From: Adenanthera pavonina
Lineage: Eukaryota; Streptophyta; Magnoliopsida; Fabales; Fabaceae
NCBI GenBank assembly: GCA_026686845.1
Contig: JAIVEN010000007.1
Location: forward strand, 30,935,001 to 30,999,000
Reading direction: 5' to 3'
Length of the DNA: 64,000 nucleotides
This document shows, one piece after another, positions 10,626 to 22,240 of the stretch. The first letter of the stretch is position 1, and every line of letters starts with the position of its first letter. A model generated the notes under the pieces. It saw only the letters and a program-made list of their open reading frames with translations, made no database searches and was not told the DNA's origin. The position numbers were made by a program, and so were the translations under genes.

Positions 10626-12002
10626 TCATCTTCTTAACCTCCTCCTTCTGCGCCCATTTGAAACTCTATTGTAAAGGTCTGGAATTCTTATCACAACAGT
10701 TCTGCTAGAAGATGAAGAAGGCTCTGTCGAATTAATTGGTACACTGCTATCTGCTGTCTGGATTCCTGAATCTGTGACAACAGTTGCGTCATCATTTGTA
10801 CCTAAAGGAGAAACAGAAGCTGTAACTGCAGAATCGCTTGCAGTAACATCTGGAATATGTCTACCTGATTGGTTTGTAGCAGTAATGCTAGAAGGTGAAT
10901 CTCTATTATGAGGAAGAGGATCTAGCAGCTCTCCAGAGCTTCCAATGGGTTGAGGTTGTTGAGGACCAATATATGCTTCAAGGTCTCCGACCAATCTTTC
11001 AGCAGAATCCATTGCAGAATTTAGTGCTGATGAAAGGGATGAAAATGAAGCAGCTCCTTCCACTAGCAGCCTTGAAAGTAGACGGGAACGATTGTGTTGA
11101 CTGATTTCAGTCTCCATGCCATGTAATGCTTGGGGCTGGGAGTGGTGAGGTTGATTGACTGAAAATCGAGTTCTATCAGTTGTAGCTGCACGTAAAAACC
11201 GCCTAATTTCCTGGATTGTAGAAGATGATGCTCCCCTGCTTATGAGCTGCTGTCTAAGACTCTCAATTCTGCGTGCTTGGGGACGAGGAGGGATAGTGAA
11301 ACCACTTTCTTTCAATTCTGACTGACAGTTGCTAGAGTCATCTTTATTTCCATATATTGGAATAATGCCCATTTCACTGACCTCTCCTTTACAAACGGGG
11401 CATTCCCTTACATTTTGATAAGGATATGACACCTGATAGAAGCATGGCCAACAGAATAAGTGACCACAGCAGGTCAAAATAGGATCCTTTGCCATCTCCA
11501 GGCAGATATTACAATCAAAAAAATTCCCAGTGTTGTTCGTTGCCTCTTCTATATATGGATCCATCCCCAATGCTTTTGCTACTAAATGGGAACTGTTCCT
11601 TTTGCCCGTTTTCCTATTGTTCACTGTTCTATCTTGTACACCACCAATCTCTTCCCTGGGCATTCTACCTTCATTTTGAGCATTAGTTGTTGTCAATTCC
11701 GCTAAGACAACTGTTCTTTCCTGGACTGCAATCCCAACATCTTCTTGGGGCATCCTGTGTTCATTATGAGCAGTAGGTGCCATCATCATATTCATATCTG
11801 CTATGATGTTATTTATTTGAACTGAATCATGACCCCGTCGCCACCTCTGACGCTGCCTAGCTCTTGAGGTTACTGCTTCAAGTTGCCTAATTCGCTCTTC
11901 TATATGTTCGTGCGTAGATTCTAGCTCTTCCAATATAGAATCGAATCCAATCACTGAAGTAGGGGTATGGTCCAAGGGCTCCTCGTTCAAATCAAGCTCC
12001 AT
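10626..12002 (-). CDS. RING-type E3 ubiquitin ligase, RMA/MUSE1-like
   Basis: A single-exon 458-residue protein. It should transfer ubiquitin from an E2 enzyme to substrates. The N-terminus MELDLNEEPLDH is followed by an acidic helical stretch (about 21-45) and an arginine-rich patch (47-57). A C3HC4 RING spans 164-204: C164, C167, C179, H181, C184, C187, C201, C204, with the CGHLFCWPC core typical of plant RMA-type RINGs. A conserved block after the RING (about 235-272) reads IPPRPQARR and later TIQEIRRFLRAA. RMA proteins have a C-terminal membrane anchor. None is obvious here; the tail is basic (GRRRRRLRR), which suggests a soluble or nuclear protein. The layout and length match the Arabidopsis MUSE1/MUSE2 group, known from immune-receptor control; that kinship is from memory. 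A direct repeat lies at about 79-127. The stop is at 10626. Confidence 0.9.
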   Translation of the reverse strand: MELDLNEEPLDHTPTSVIGFDSILEELESTHEHIEERIRQLEAVTSRARQRQRWRRGHDSVQINNIIADMNMMMAPTAHNEHRMPQEDVGIAVQERTVVLAELTTTNAQNEGRMPREEIGGVQDRTVNNRKTGKRNSSHLVAKALGMDPYIEEATNNTGNFFDCNICLEMAKDPILTCCGHLFCWPCFYQVSYPYQNVRECPVCKGEVSEMGIIPIYGNKDDSSNCQSELKESGFTIPPRPQARRIESLRQQLISRGASSSTIQEIRRFLRAATTDRTRFSVNQPHHSQPQALHGMETEISQHNRSRLLSRLLVEGAASFSSLSSALNSAMDSAERLVGDLEAYIGPQQPQPIGSSGELLDPLPHNRDSPSSITATNQSGRHIPDVTASDSAVTASVSPLGTNDDATVVTDSGIQTADSSVPINSTEPSSSSSRTVVIRIPDLYNRVSNGRRRRRLRR

Positions 12003-12075
12003 TCTATCTTCAGTTCTTTAACCAGGTCTATCTCACCAGGGACTTTACCTCAACTGTATCAAGGAACTACTATAA

Positions 12076-12410
12076 ATTAATAAAAGGCAAATCATGATGC
12101 CCAGGCTTGCAAAACAAACCTTCCGGCAAATAAACTAAAATCTTTATGTGTGTGTGTAAGCATCTTTTACCCACAATTCATATTACATTTATTCTTCAGG
12201 AACTTCTCTTGAAACGACGGTTACAGTAAAACATACCCAAAATTTCTTCAGCCAAGAAAGAAAAAAAAAAACTAGTTATGCATTTCGATGGGTAATCAAA
12301 GCAGGTGGTGCAAAGAAGATCTAATTGAATTGAAACCCAGCAAAGTGAATGTATAAAAAGTCACGGGTTCAGATGAAATCTTCAATTGATCGGAGGGAAG
12401 GAAGATTTAC
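12076..12410 (-). other. Probable 5' leader intron of the RING gene
   Basis: On the minus strand a donor GCGAATG|GTAAATC lies at 12411/12410, and acceptor-like TTTATAG ends at about 12076 (an alternative CAG ends at about 12059). The balanced sequence 12411-12650 would then be the first, untranslated exon, before AT-rich intergenic DNA. This is inferred from splice words only. Confidence 0.4.
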
Positions 12411-12649
12411 CATTCGCATCTGCCTTTTCAGCGTGATGATCCATTGGGTGCTTCTTCTACCCCTAAAGCTGAGAGATACAAATTGGCAGGAGGGTATAAA
12501 GAAAATCCTTGCAGAAAGCAATTGGGTTCAAGTTCTATGAATCCGAAGCCACAAGACAAAGTTATGGAGGAAATACTTGGGGATTTTCGGCTTTCCCAAT
12601 TGCGGACACACATTGAATATGAAACATAAATTGAAAGAAAAATTACTGT

Positions 12650-12896
12650 CTTAAATCTTACTCCAATAGATACATTGCACGAAATAAATGGCACGTTTAT
12701 AAATAGTATTTATAAATGATATCACTCATTATATATTTTATATTAATTAATTTAGTTATTTAATTTTAAATTTAAATTATACAAAAATTATTTTTTAAAT
12801 ATTTTATACTTAAGTTTTTAATATTAACATTCTTTTTAAAAAAAAAATTACAAGCAGCATCTACTAACCAGCGTGTTATATCATGGATTGACTGAG
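12650..12896. other. AT-rich spacer
   Basis: It lies between the RING gene leader and the LINE target duplication. No feature recognised; it would contain the RING promoter. Confidence 0.4.
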
Positions 12897-12914
12897 AGAA
12901 TTGGCCTGATACTT
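12897..12914. repeat. LINE target-site duplication, left copy
   Basis: AGAATTGGCCTGATACTT pairs with AGAATTGGCTTAATACTT at 27160-27177, 16 of 18 bases alike. On the minus strand the LINE 3' poly-A run abuts it (T-run at 12913-12920 on the plus strand). Confidence 0.8.
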
Positions 12915-12989
12915 TTTTTTAATACAAAGGAAAGAAAACAAAGCAGGAAGGCGAACAAACAAAAAGGCTAAGTCACATGACTAGTCTTA

Positions 12990-13417
12990 AAAAGGTGTTA
13001 ACAAGGTGACCAGGCACAATCTGTAGCCCAACAGGTTAAGAGCAAGCTTTGCTAGCGAATATGCTTCTTCATTCCTATCTCATCCAATAAATCGGACTGT
13101 CGTGATCATTTGGCGCAACTCTCTGATGAGGCCCTCTTCACTGTGAAGCTCAATATTGTCGCTGCTTATCATGGAAATGATCTTTGCACAATCACTTTGC
13201 AGCTAGACCCGTTTAAATCCACGATCCCATGCTCGTTTCAAACCAAGAATGCATCCCCAGAATTCTGCTGTTAAACTGTCACCCCTATGTGGTCTGAACA
13301 TAAATGCCTCGAGTAGTCATCCATCTCTGTTTCTGAGGATTCCACCACTCCCCACCGCTTCTGTCCTATGCGAGAATGCACCATCGACCCAAACAACACC
13401 ATCAATGTGTTCATCTT
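12990..13417 (-). pseudogene. LINE ORF2, RNase H domain (broken)
   Basis: The minus-strand translation shows a plant LINE RNase H (RVT_3 type). It starts WVDGAFSHRTEAVGSGG near 13400, then AEFWGCILGLKRAWDRGFKRV, then QSDCAKIISMI, then a degenerate DRNEEAYSLAKLAL end. The acidic residues expected at the active site are visible (VDGA, AEFWG, QSDC, DRNEEA), but in-frame stops interrupt the frame. It continues the domain at 17116-18610 once the solo LTR between them is removed. Confidence 0.8.
13413..13417. repeat. Target duplication ATCTT of solo LTR A
   Basis: ATCTT precedes the LTR at 13418 and recurs exactly at 17111-17115 after its last base. Confidence 0.85.
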
Positions 13418-14331
13418 TGTCGCACCCGTAAAAATGCGGCGGAAGAAAAAAAGAGAACAAATCTGGTTTTCGAGTGAGAATCGACTTATGAGGAGTCGCA
13501 ATCAAAATTTTAAGGAAAAATCTTGGAAAACCGAACTAAAGAGGAAAAGGATGGTCTGCGTAATCAGAGTTGGATTTGGGAGTCGATTGTGTGTGGGGAA
13601 GGTGTTAGGCACCCCACAACACTCATTCCTAAGAACAGTTACCTTACATTGATTGTGTAAATTAGTATGACTTTAAAGATATTTTGATTTTCCTTTTATT
13701 ATTCACATGTAAGAATAAGGGTAGAGAAGAATTTAAGAAGATTTGCAAAATTTGGACAATAGAATAAGAAAAATAATTTAACTTAGAAATTAAGGGGTTT
13801 TGGAGAAAAAATGAGGAAAAGAGATTTAAGAAAATAAATGGAAAAGCATTTATTAAATTAAGGAAAAAAAACTAAATAAATCAGAAAATATTTATTTATT
13901 TACAAAGGTGGACTTGACCCAGGATTAGAGCCTGGGACCTACATATCCAGCGATAGGGATCAAAGTCCACGTAGTTCGGGACTAGAAATGCGTGTCTGTT
14001 AGTTGATATACTTTTTATAAAAATTTTTTATGTTAATTTTTGAATAATTTTGTAATAAGAGAAAGTTGATTGAAAATAATTTACCTTTTTGCAAACAAAA
14101 CAATTTTTTGGGATTGAGTTAGTGTGTTTTAATTTGTAAACGATAATTTAATTGTGCTTACTTACTGTTATTTTATTTTGTCTTGAAAACACTTTCTTTA
14201 TTTTTTGGATTTTTTTAAAAATGCTTTTATTTGATTTTTAACTTTTGGAAAAACCCTTTTATTTTTGTTTTTATTTTTATTTTTCTTTTATACTTTTGAA
14301 AATTTTTCCAAATGAAGAAAATTAATCCACC

Positions 14332-14800
14332 TGTTGCAGACTCACAATCATACTCGATAGATCAATTCCTTAATTTCCTGCGAAAGTTCTAAACCTTGCG
14401 GTACAAAGGTTTTATTACATTTTAAAATGCCATATAATAAAATTTGAAAAAAACTTGTCACATTATTTTATTTTTGAAATATAGTCATTTTCTTAAAAGA
14501 AAGCTGTTTAACTGATATATCTACGCGGACTCTCAATGTCACGCGACAACTCAGCGACCCAAATACCTGCGTGAATTTAAAAAACTCACGTGGTGTGGTT
14601 ACTAAATCAGTTATTTCCATTATTCCTTTTATTGTTTTGTTTTTTTCTCTTTATTTTTCATAAGAAAATAAAATTTTGGAAGGAAAGGCCATTGGGACCA
14701 ACATATACCTTCATAATACACTCGTGCAGCCCCGTAGGCTCATACGGTGCAATTGTTTTAGGGGTCTGCGAAAGCTCTAAAACCTTCGTGACCAATCTCT
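14332..14800. repeat. Degenerate internal repeat units of solo LTR A
   Basis: Three related units lie at about 14332-14420, 14511-14610 and 14700-14795. They share a CTCGC/ACTCTCA-type head and a CCTGCGAAAG..CTAAAACCTT.CG-type tail. LTR B has four such units. Confidence 0.55.
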
Positions 14801-16014
14801 TAAAATATACATATGTATTAGAGAAATTTACAGCTCATACATAAATTTGTCTTTTGTGTGTGTGCTGATGTGCAAATTCAGATTCAGATGATAGTTTCAA
14901 TACAATAAAAAGGTTACACAACAGAGATGAGAAAGGGGATCAAACTATTTTGCTTTTGCTCCAATCCCTCTTTGCCTTGACAATGATAATCTTGATTTCT
15001 CCCTAAATTGATCCACGCTCCCGTGGTACTTGCATGGAAATAAAAAGGGGAGGAATTATAACTTATCTTGGAAGCATTTGACCTAAGATAAAAATGATGT
15101 TTCTTTACAAGAGAAACAAAGCCAGCATTATTCAAAGAACCTAAACCAATATTCTTGCACAACAACATGGTTGGATATTATACTTTCAATCCCCCAAAAA
15201 GTAAATCAATTGTGCAGTATATGAAGTCATGTATGACCAAAAGTTACAACAGAGATAAGCCATCAACCTAGAAACACAAAGCACACTTGACACATGCTAT
15301 GGCAAATAAAATTTATCCAGTCTAATCACTGCTCAGGCTATGGCATTTGATTATTGATGGCAAGCGACAAATTCCCAAAGCAAAGAACACAACACAACAC
15401 TTTTCCTGACGGGGAAAAGTTTGGACAACCCCCAAACTATGCAAAGCACGAGTGGGCGATGGCTTTCTGACTAGCCAAAACTCGCACAGTAGGTCAAGAC
15501 AATCACATCATAACGGCATCTGATACAAAGATTCCAATGGCCATAAGAACAGAGCACCTGGACCCCTTTGCCTTTTTAAACACTATTCTAGACTCACATT
15601 AAACAGTCAGGAGGAATTAAGACTTCATGATTAATAACGGTTTTTCCATCAAGCTTCATCACTAGTCAAGTTATATTAAAGGATGTAAACAAATTCTAGC
15701 GTCCCTTTCAAACCAATAGATAGTCATTCAAAGCAGGGCACTCAGAGAGCAACATATTAGAATAAAATTTCTCACTGAGAAAGCATCAATAGGTGAGAGC
15801 TCAGACAAGATTTTCAGCAGCAAAATGTTAACAAATGAGAAGGAACCTATGATTCAATGCACAACTAATGTGTTAAATCTTTCGGTTAGCAACATAGGTA
15901 AAATCCAAAATACAGAACATCACAGGGCACCATACGAAAATAACACGAGGAAACCAAACTGAAACAAGAAAATCAAATTGACCTACACGGCGCCGGTACG
16001 GGAATAAATCGCCC

Positions 16015-16760
16015 TTAGTGCTTTCTTTGCCTTTTTGCTCTGTTTCCACCGTCCCTCTTTCAATCGGCTTCCTCTTTTTCTCTCTGGTCTCCTTTCATTT
16101 TTTTTTGCCTTTCAGTACTCCCTCGCAGTCTTCTCCACCTCTCGTGCCTGAGCTCCCCCTATTTTCTTTCAATCTCCTCCGCGGCTCTCTGTCTCACTCA
16201 CGCGGCTCCCTCTGTTCCAGTTCCATCCCCTGTTCGCCCTTGTACTCCTCCTCTGGTTGTTTTTCAGCTCCGCCCGCGGCCCTCTCTATTTTTCGGTTCA
16301 GATTGAAGTACCCTCTAGGTCTCGGTCTCCATCGCGCCTCCTCAGCTCCAGGTCCGATGGATCGTGGCTCTGCTCGCTCTCCCCCTTTCTCTCCTCCTGG
16401 ATCATCCTCTACCTCTTTTCTTCCTCATCCCATGGCTACTCTTTTCGGTCCCCTCTCCCATTTTTCAGCTTCGGTCTCCTCCCTTTAACTCCCTCGGCCT
16501 CTCCTTCTCTTTCTTGCTTTTTCTCTCTCGCGTGCTCCCACTGCTTATCCCTTTCGTGTACGCCTCTACTTCATCTTGGCTCTGCGGCCCCTCTGTCTCC
16601 CTCTGCTTTGCCCACTCGGTCCCTCTCTTCGGTTTCTCTGGCTCCCTCTGCTTCCACGCTGTGTCCTTTCTTTTCTTTTCTTTCGCTCTCCTATGCTCGG
16701 CCGGTCTCCCTGACTCCCTCTCTGCTTTTTCTGGTTGCCTGCTGCCTAATTGTTTAGGGC
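16015..16760. repeat. Pyrimidine-rich block of solo LTR A
   Basis: The plus strand is strongly C+T rich, so all three plus-strand frames stay open for several hundred bases (stop codons need purines). The predicted peptides are low-complexity S/L/P/F, and I do not call them genes. The same block sits at about 21400-22220 in LTR B. Confidence 0.7.
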
Positions 16761-16778
16761 AGCCCTTTGAGCCCTTTG

Positions 16779-16822
16779 GTCCAAGCCCACGAGTCCAATT
16801 GTGGACTCGTGGTATCTTGGGC
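16779..16822. other. Hairpin in solo LTR A
   Basis: A 7-bp outer stem (16779-16785 with 16816-16822, one G-T pair), a 1/3-base internal loop, an 11-bp inner stem (CCACGAGTCCA with TGGACTCGTGG) and a 4-base loop. LTR B has the same architecture with different paired bases at 22241-22284. Confidence 0.7.
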
Positions 16823-17110
16823 CTGAAATTGCCCCTCCCCCTTTTTTTTATTTTTCTTTTTCTTTTTTTTAATTAGTTTTTTTTAATTGTTATTTTATTT
16901 TTTTTGTTGTTTTGTTTTGTTTTGTTTTGTGTGTTTTTTTTTATGTATTTGTATATTAACTTTGTTTATTTAATTCTTGCAAATTTCTTCTTATTTTTGT
17001 TGTTTTTTTCATTTATATATTATTATTTATTATTAACTTTATTTTATTTTATTTTTGTTTTTGTTTTTGTTTTTTTTTATAAAATGCCCGGACAAAATGA
17101 GGTGTTCACA

Positions 17111-17115
17111 ATCTT
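17111..17115. repeat. Target duplication ATCTT of solo LTR A, right copy
   Basis: It directly follows the terminal CA of the LTR and matches 13413-13417 exactly. The LINE resumes after it. Confidence 0.85.
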
Positions 17116-18610
17116 CCTCTTTTCTATTGATCCCAGAGCTGATGCAGGCATTCAAAGTTCGAAGCAGTTGTTGTGCTCGTCCCATGCTTCGAAGAATACC
17201 CGTAGCCTGAGTGATCACCTCTTTATGCGTTTCATTATTCTTAAAAATTCGTTTGTTGCGCCTTTTCCAGCTTGCCCAGCATATAATACTAGATAACTCA
17301 CCCCATTGGTTCTTGCGTTGCCCATGCTTACCTTTGAGATTCCAAACGCACTACTCTCGCAACTCAAGAGCATAAAATTTACGCCTCTTTTGTGGGTCAA
17401 CTAACTGGTCCTATATGAATCGAGCGTCATTGCAGTCATGCAGGACATGCAGAGTGTCTTCCTCCTTCTCGGAGCACCATTGGCATAACGGAGAGCCTTC
17501 AAGGTGTCTACTATGTCTTGCTTGATTAGTTAGGAGGCGATCATGCAGAACTAACCACATAAAAGTTTTGCATCTTTGTGGGATCTTAAGCTTCCACATA
17601 CGAGACCAAATCGGATCCTCTCTGCCACTATGCTCATTTAGAAGCCTATATGCAGACTTTATGGTGAATTGTCTGTGCTTCTCCAAATTCCATCTCACCG
17701 CACCTTCCCCACTACGAAGGGTAACATTTTCTATGCCTTTTTCTACCTGTGGCCAACTATTCTTCAGTCTTTTCCAGAACTGAGAGCCTTGTCAAGATTT
17801 GTCAATTGTAGGAAGAAGATCATTCCCGCATTTATATTTACTTCTCATTACCTGGGCCCATAGAGAGTCTTTTCTTGCAACAAGACCCCATCCCGCCTTC
17901 ATCATGAAGGCTCTATTCTGCATGGCCACATGACGTATACCCAGACTCCACATCTCTTCTCCCTACACACATCATCCCAAGCCACCAGGTGTATTCGTTT
18001 CTTCTCAGTAGTTGAACCCCAAAGGAATCCCCTCATATTTTTTTTCAACTTTGTACAGGTACTTATAGGCAAAGCTACAGTTTGCATAGAGTATAGAGGA
18101 ATAGTAGAGACTACTGCTTTTGTCAAAGTATTTCTGCCTGCAAAAGAGAGAGATTATGTTTTCCAGTAACTGAGCCTTTGCGTTACCTTATCAATCATGA
18201 ATTGATAAGTTTGATTTGTCACCTTGTCATGGTAAAGGAGTATCCCTAAATATTTGCCCAGATCACTTGTTCTAGTAACTCCCGACAATTCACTTAACTG
18301 TTGTGCCCTGGTATTATGGACATTCCTAGAAAAAGTCACTCTCATCTTGCTTAAACTTACTTTCTGCCTTGACATTAGATAGAAATTGCTCAAGCATATC
18401 TTGATAATCTGAACCTGATCCATGGAAGCCTCTGCAAAAATAACCAAATCATCCGCGAAAAATAAGTGAGATATAGGAGGTCCATTTTTAGTGAGCCTTA
18501 TAGGTCTCCAGTGACCATGTAAAATTTCTTCCTGAATAAAGTGAGCTAATTTTTCAATACATAACACAAATAAATAGGGAGAAATCAGGTCACCTTGTCT
18601 AATCCCCCTT
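17116..18610 (-). pseudogene. LINE ORF2, reverse transcriptase C-terminal half and zf-RVT (broken)
   Basis: Read on the minus strand from 18610: RQRGIRQGDLISPYLFVLCI, then the catalytic FADDLVIFAEA box near 18450-18475, then SRQKVSLSKM, then LGKYLGILLYH. These are the ordered reverse transcriptase motifs of plant LINEs. After frame breaks, 18126-17902 carries IPLYSMQTVALPIS and RGFLWGSTTEKKRIHLVAWD. Bases 17698-17411 carry the zf-RVT region (SAYRLLNEHSGREDPIW, then IPQRCKTFMWLVLHDRL, then CQWCSEKEEDTLHVLHDC). The start of this piece joins the reverse transcriptase left at 22520 on the far side of LTR B. Confidence 0.85.
18606..18610. repeat. Target duplication CCCTT of solo LTR B
   Basis: CCCTT precedes the LTR at 18611 and recurs exactly at 22515-22519. 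Confidence 0.85.
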
Positions 18611-19515
18611 TGTCGCACCTGGAAAAATGCAACAAAAGGAAAAAAGAGAACAAATCTGGTTTTTGAGTGAAAACAGACTTGTGAGAAGTCGCTACCAAAA
18701 TTTTGAGGAAAATCTTGGGAAACCGAGTTGAAGAGGATATGATGGTCTGCGTAATCGGAGTTGGATTCGGGAGTCGATTGTGCGTGGGGAAGGTGTTAGG
18801 CACCCCACAACACCCGTTCTTAGGAACGGTAACCTTACGTTGATTGTGTAAATTAATATGGCTTTAAAAATACTTTGGCTTTCCTTTTATTATTCATATA
18901 CAAGAATAAGGGTAGAGAAAACTTTAAGAAGATTTGCAAAATTTGGACAATAGAATAAGAAAAATAACTTAGCTTAGAAATGAAGGGGTTTTTAGAGAAA
19001 AATGGGGAAAAAGAAATTTAAGAAAATAAATTGAGAAATATTTATTAAATTTAAGGAAAAAATACCAAATAAATCAGAAAATATTTATTTATTTACAAAG
19101 GCGGACTTGACCCAGGATCAGAGCCTGGGGCCTACGTATCCTGTGATGGGGATCAAAGTCCACATAGTTCAGGATAGAAATGTGTGTCTGTTGGTTGATA
19201 TATTTTTTAATTTTTTATGTAATTTCATAATAAGAGAAAGTTGATTGAAAATAATTAACTTTTTTGCAATCAAAACGATTTTCTGAGATTGAATTGGTGT
19301 TTTTTAATTTGCAAAAAGACAATTTAATTCCGTTTACTTACTCTTATTTTATTTTGTCTGAAAATATTTTGTTTTTCTTTGATTTTTGAAAATGCTTTTA
19401 TTTGATTTTTTTTAAAACCCTCACATATATTTTATTTTATTATTTTTTTATTATCATTATATTGTTTTTTAGTATTTTGAAAATTTTGCCTTTTCTCTTT
19501 AAGGAAAACAACCGA

Positions 19516-20402
19516 TCTACTTATTGCAAACTCGCGGTTATGCCCAGTAGGTCAGTTCCTTAAGTACCTGCGAAAGTCCTAAACTTTGCGGTATGAAGGT
19601 TTTATTTTAACATGCCATATAATCTTATTAGATATTTTAAAATGAGACCTGAAAAAAACTTCTCCTTATTTTTATTATAATTCTTATTTTTGAAATGTAG
19701 TTATTTTATTTAGGGAGAATTATTTAATCGATGTATTTATGTAGATACGCAATCTCACGCGATAACTTAGCAAATCAGAATACCTGCGCTGGTTCCAAAG
19801 CCCACGTGGTGTAATCATCAAATTGATTATTTGTTTATTCATTCCATTTTTATTATTTTATTATTATTATTATTTTTAGAAAGAAAAATGAAAAAGTTGC
19901 TACCATTATACATTTCTTCTTAAAACAAGTGATTAAAGGAAATATTTGTATCAAGTATTTGGAAACGTCATATTGTTATATTTGATCTCGATACTATTCC
20001 AATTGTAAAAATTTTTAATACCTCCCTATTAAAGAGTAAGGCTATATACATACGCAGTTATTATTTAAAAATCAATCACCCAACCAATTGATGCATCTGC
20101 GTGGACTCGCAGTCTCATGTGATAACCATCAACCAAAATACCTGGGAAAATTCTAAAATTTACAGGGTATAATGATTCGGGTAATTATAAAAAGGTTTGA
20201 AAAACTTTCTTTTTTTTTTATTTATCTATTATTTTTTTTTAAGAAAGTATTGCCCCGAAGTTCATAAAACAGGAAGTTATTTATTTTACAATTACAAACC
20301 ACACGTCTAACTCACATACCCATATGGACTCGCAGTCTCGTGTGGTAACATAGTTAATCCAGGTGTTCCCGTAGGTTCTTGAATCACATGTAGCATAATT
20401 AC
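19516..20402. repeat. Degenerate internal repeat units of solo LTR B
   Basis: Four related units at about 19516-19605, 19725-19830, 20085-20180 and 20310-20402. They share GGACTCGCAGTCTC(A/G)TGTG(A/G)TAAC heads and ATACCTG-type tails, spaced about 200-360 bases apart. Confidence 0.6.
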
Positions 20403-22240
20403 TTGCTAATTGAATCAAAATCGTTTTTCATTTTTTTCTTTGTATCATGGTTTATTATTATACACATACATATTTCCAGACAAAGGAAGTTCTTGAGGGG
20501 ATTGGCTGTTGGATCTTTTAGGCGTCCTTTCTTTTGTTACTAACCCAATTTAAATAAAAGTGCAGCATGAAGCAGAAACCGTGTAAAGATGTGTAATGCG
20601 TCATATCAATCCACCAACAACATGTTTATTCATTTAACCGAACCAAGAATGCTAAACCTATGTCCAAAGATCACAAGGAAGAAAATCTAAGGAGACAAAA
20701 CCCAAGTTTCAATTAAACTAGTTTCTCTTAAAACATTGATCAGATATCAGTCAAACATTTCTCATAGGCACCATGCCACTTTCGGATAAAAAGAGAATCA
20801 TAAAGACTCACAAAGTGCAACTGAGACAATACAGGACTTTCATCTGCAACTGAGACAATACAAGACTTTCATCCAGGCATCCAAATCAACAACCATCGAC
20901 ACCTTAGCCATTCTAATAACACTTACAGGGGCCGAAGCTTCTTAAATCAAATCTGTGGCAAAATGCTTGAACTCAACTCCCATAGTATAATAAACAACCA
21001 AGGCCCTGAACACATCCCTTTTAATTGATTAAGACTTAAGGAAATATGGCCAAGCATTTGGACACACAGGCTTGATTATGCGGTAAAGGTTTAGCAGGTA
21101 GACTGAACTAGCATGAACCAAAACAGATCATTACTCGGCAAGGGAACAAATCAAGATTCTAAGAAAAGGACAGGCATGGCCAAGATTCTCAGGAAGCAAG
21201 CACCCAGAAACATGGTCTAAGATCAAGATCAAGTAGTTAATTTAAACAAATTAACTATTAGAATTTGTAAAAGCCTGCGAAAAGCAACCGAGAAAATTGC
21301 AAAGGACAAATAGAGATAGTAAATCCAAGGCAAACAAGGAAAACAATTGCAACAAGCTACTAACCCGGATGACCCAATGACTTCAAATTTCTTCCCGAAT
21401 CATCTGCTTCTCCGCGGCCCCCTTCGTTTTCGGTTCAGACCCCCTCGGATTCTCCTCCTTCGGTTTCTTGCACGGCTCTTCCTCCTTCTTGTCTCACCGT
21501 CGTGACCGAGCTCCCGGTCTCTTTTCAATCTCGTTCTCAGGCGAGATCTCAGGCATCGACCCCTGTCACCTCTTTCGGTTGCCTCCAGCTTCCCCCCGGT
21601 TTAGATTGGAGTTCCTTCTTGCCCTCGGTCCCCGCGGCTCAGAAATTTCCCTCTGATTTTTGTCCCCAAAATTTCTAGGGTTCCTCTCCTTCCATCCTTG
21701 GTTCATCACTGTGGCTCCATCTGATTTTCTCCCCGCGGCCTCTTCCGTCTCTCATGCTTCCGAGGCTCCACGGTGGCTCTGCTTGAGCTCGCGGCTACCT
21801 TCCCCGAGCTCCCTCTAAGCTTCTTTCTCAGCTCCCCACCGTGGTTCCCTTTGTTTTTCGGCCCCCAAATTTCTAGGGCTCTCCCCCAAGATTTCCCCTT
21901 CTCGGTCCAGATTGGAGTCCTCCCCCTTCGGTTTCCATCGCGCCTCCCTTTTTATGGCCATCCATCCTGCTTTTCTTTCACACGTGGTCCCTCTGCTTTT
22001 CCTTTCATGTACGCTTCGGTCTCTCAGCCTCTGGTCTTCTGTGCTCGGGCTGCTCTGCTTCCCTGTCTCTGTTTTTCAGTTTCAGTCCTGCGGCCCTCTC
22101 GGTTTTTGCCCCTTCCTCGTGCTCCCTCCGTTTGCTTTTTCCTTTTCAGTCTGCTGTTTCTTTTCCCTAGTTCACGCGTCCCCCTCTGCTTCCTTTTGGA
22201 TTGTGCTTGAGCTCCTCACAATTTTAGGGCTACGCCCTTG

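Larger units (their letters stand above)
13418..17110. mobile_element. Solo LTR A, 3.7 kb, nested in the LINE
   Basis: A 3693-base unit with TG...CA ends (TGTCGCACC...GGTGTTCACA) and a perfect 5-bp target duplication ATCTT. It has no gag or pol and no terminal direct repeats, so it is a single LTR, left by recombination between the two LTRs of a full element. It is a relative of solo LTR B (18611-22514): the first 250 bases align throughout, including GGTGTTAGGCACCCCACAAC. Landmarks are an internal GACTC.CAGTCTC/CCTGCGAAAG repeat field (14330-14800), a pyrimidine-rich block (16015-16750), a hairpin (16779-16822) and a T-rich tail. Several-kb LTRs are known in Tat/Ogre gypsy elements; that assignment is inference. 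Frames within it are not genes. Confidence 0.8.

Noticed and set aside
16018..16876. Three overlapping plus-strand frames of 156-170 codons
   Set aside because: All three frames are open because the strand is pyrimidine-rich. The peptides are low-complexity and lie inside a solo LTR.
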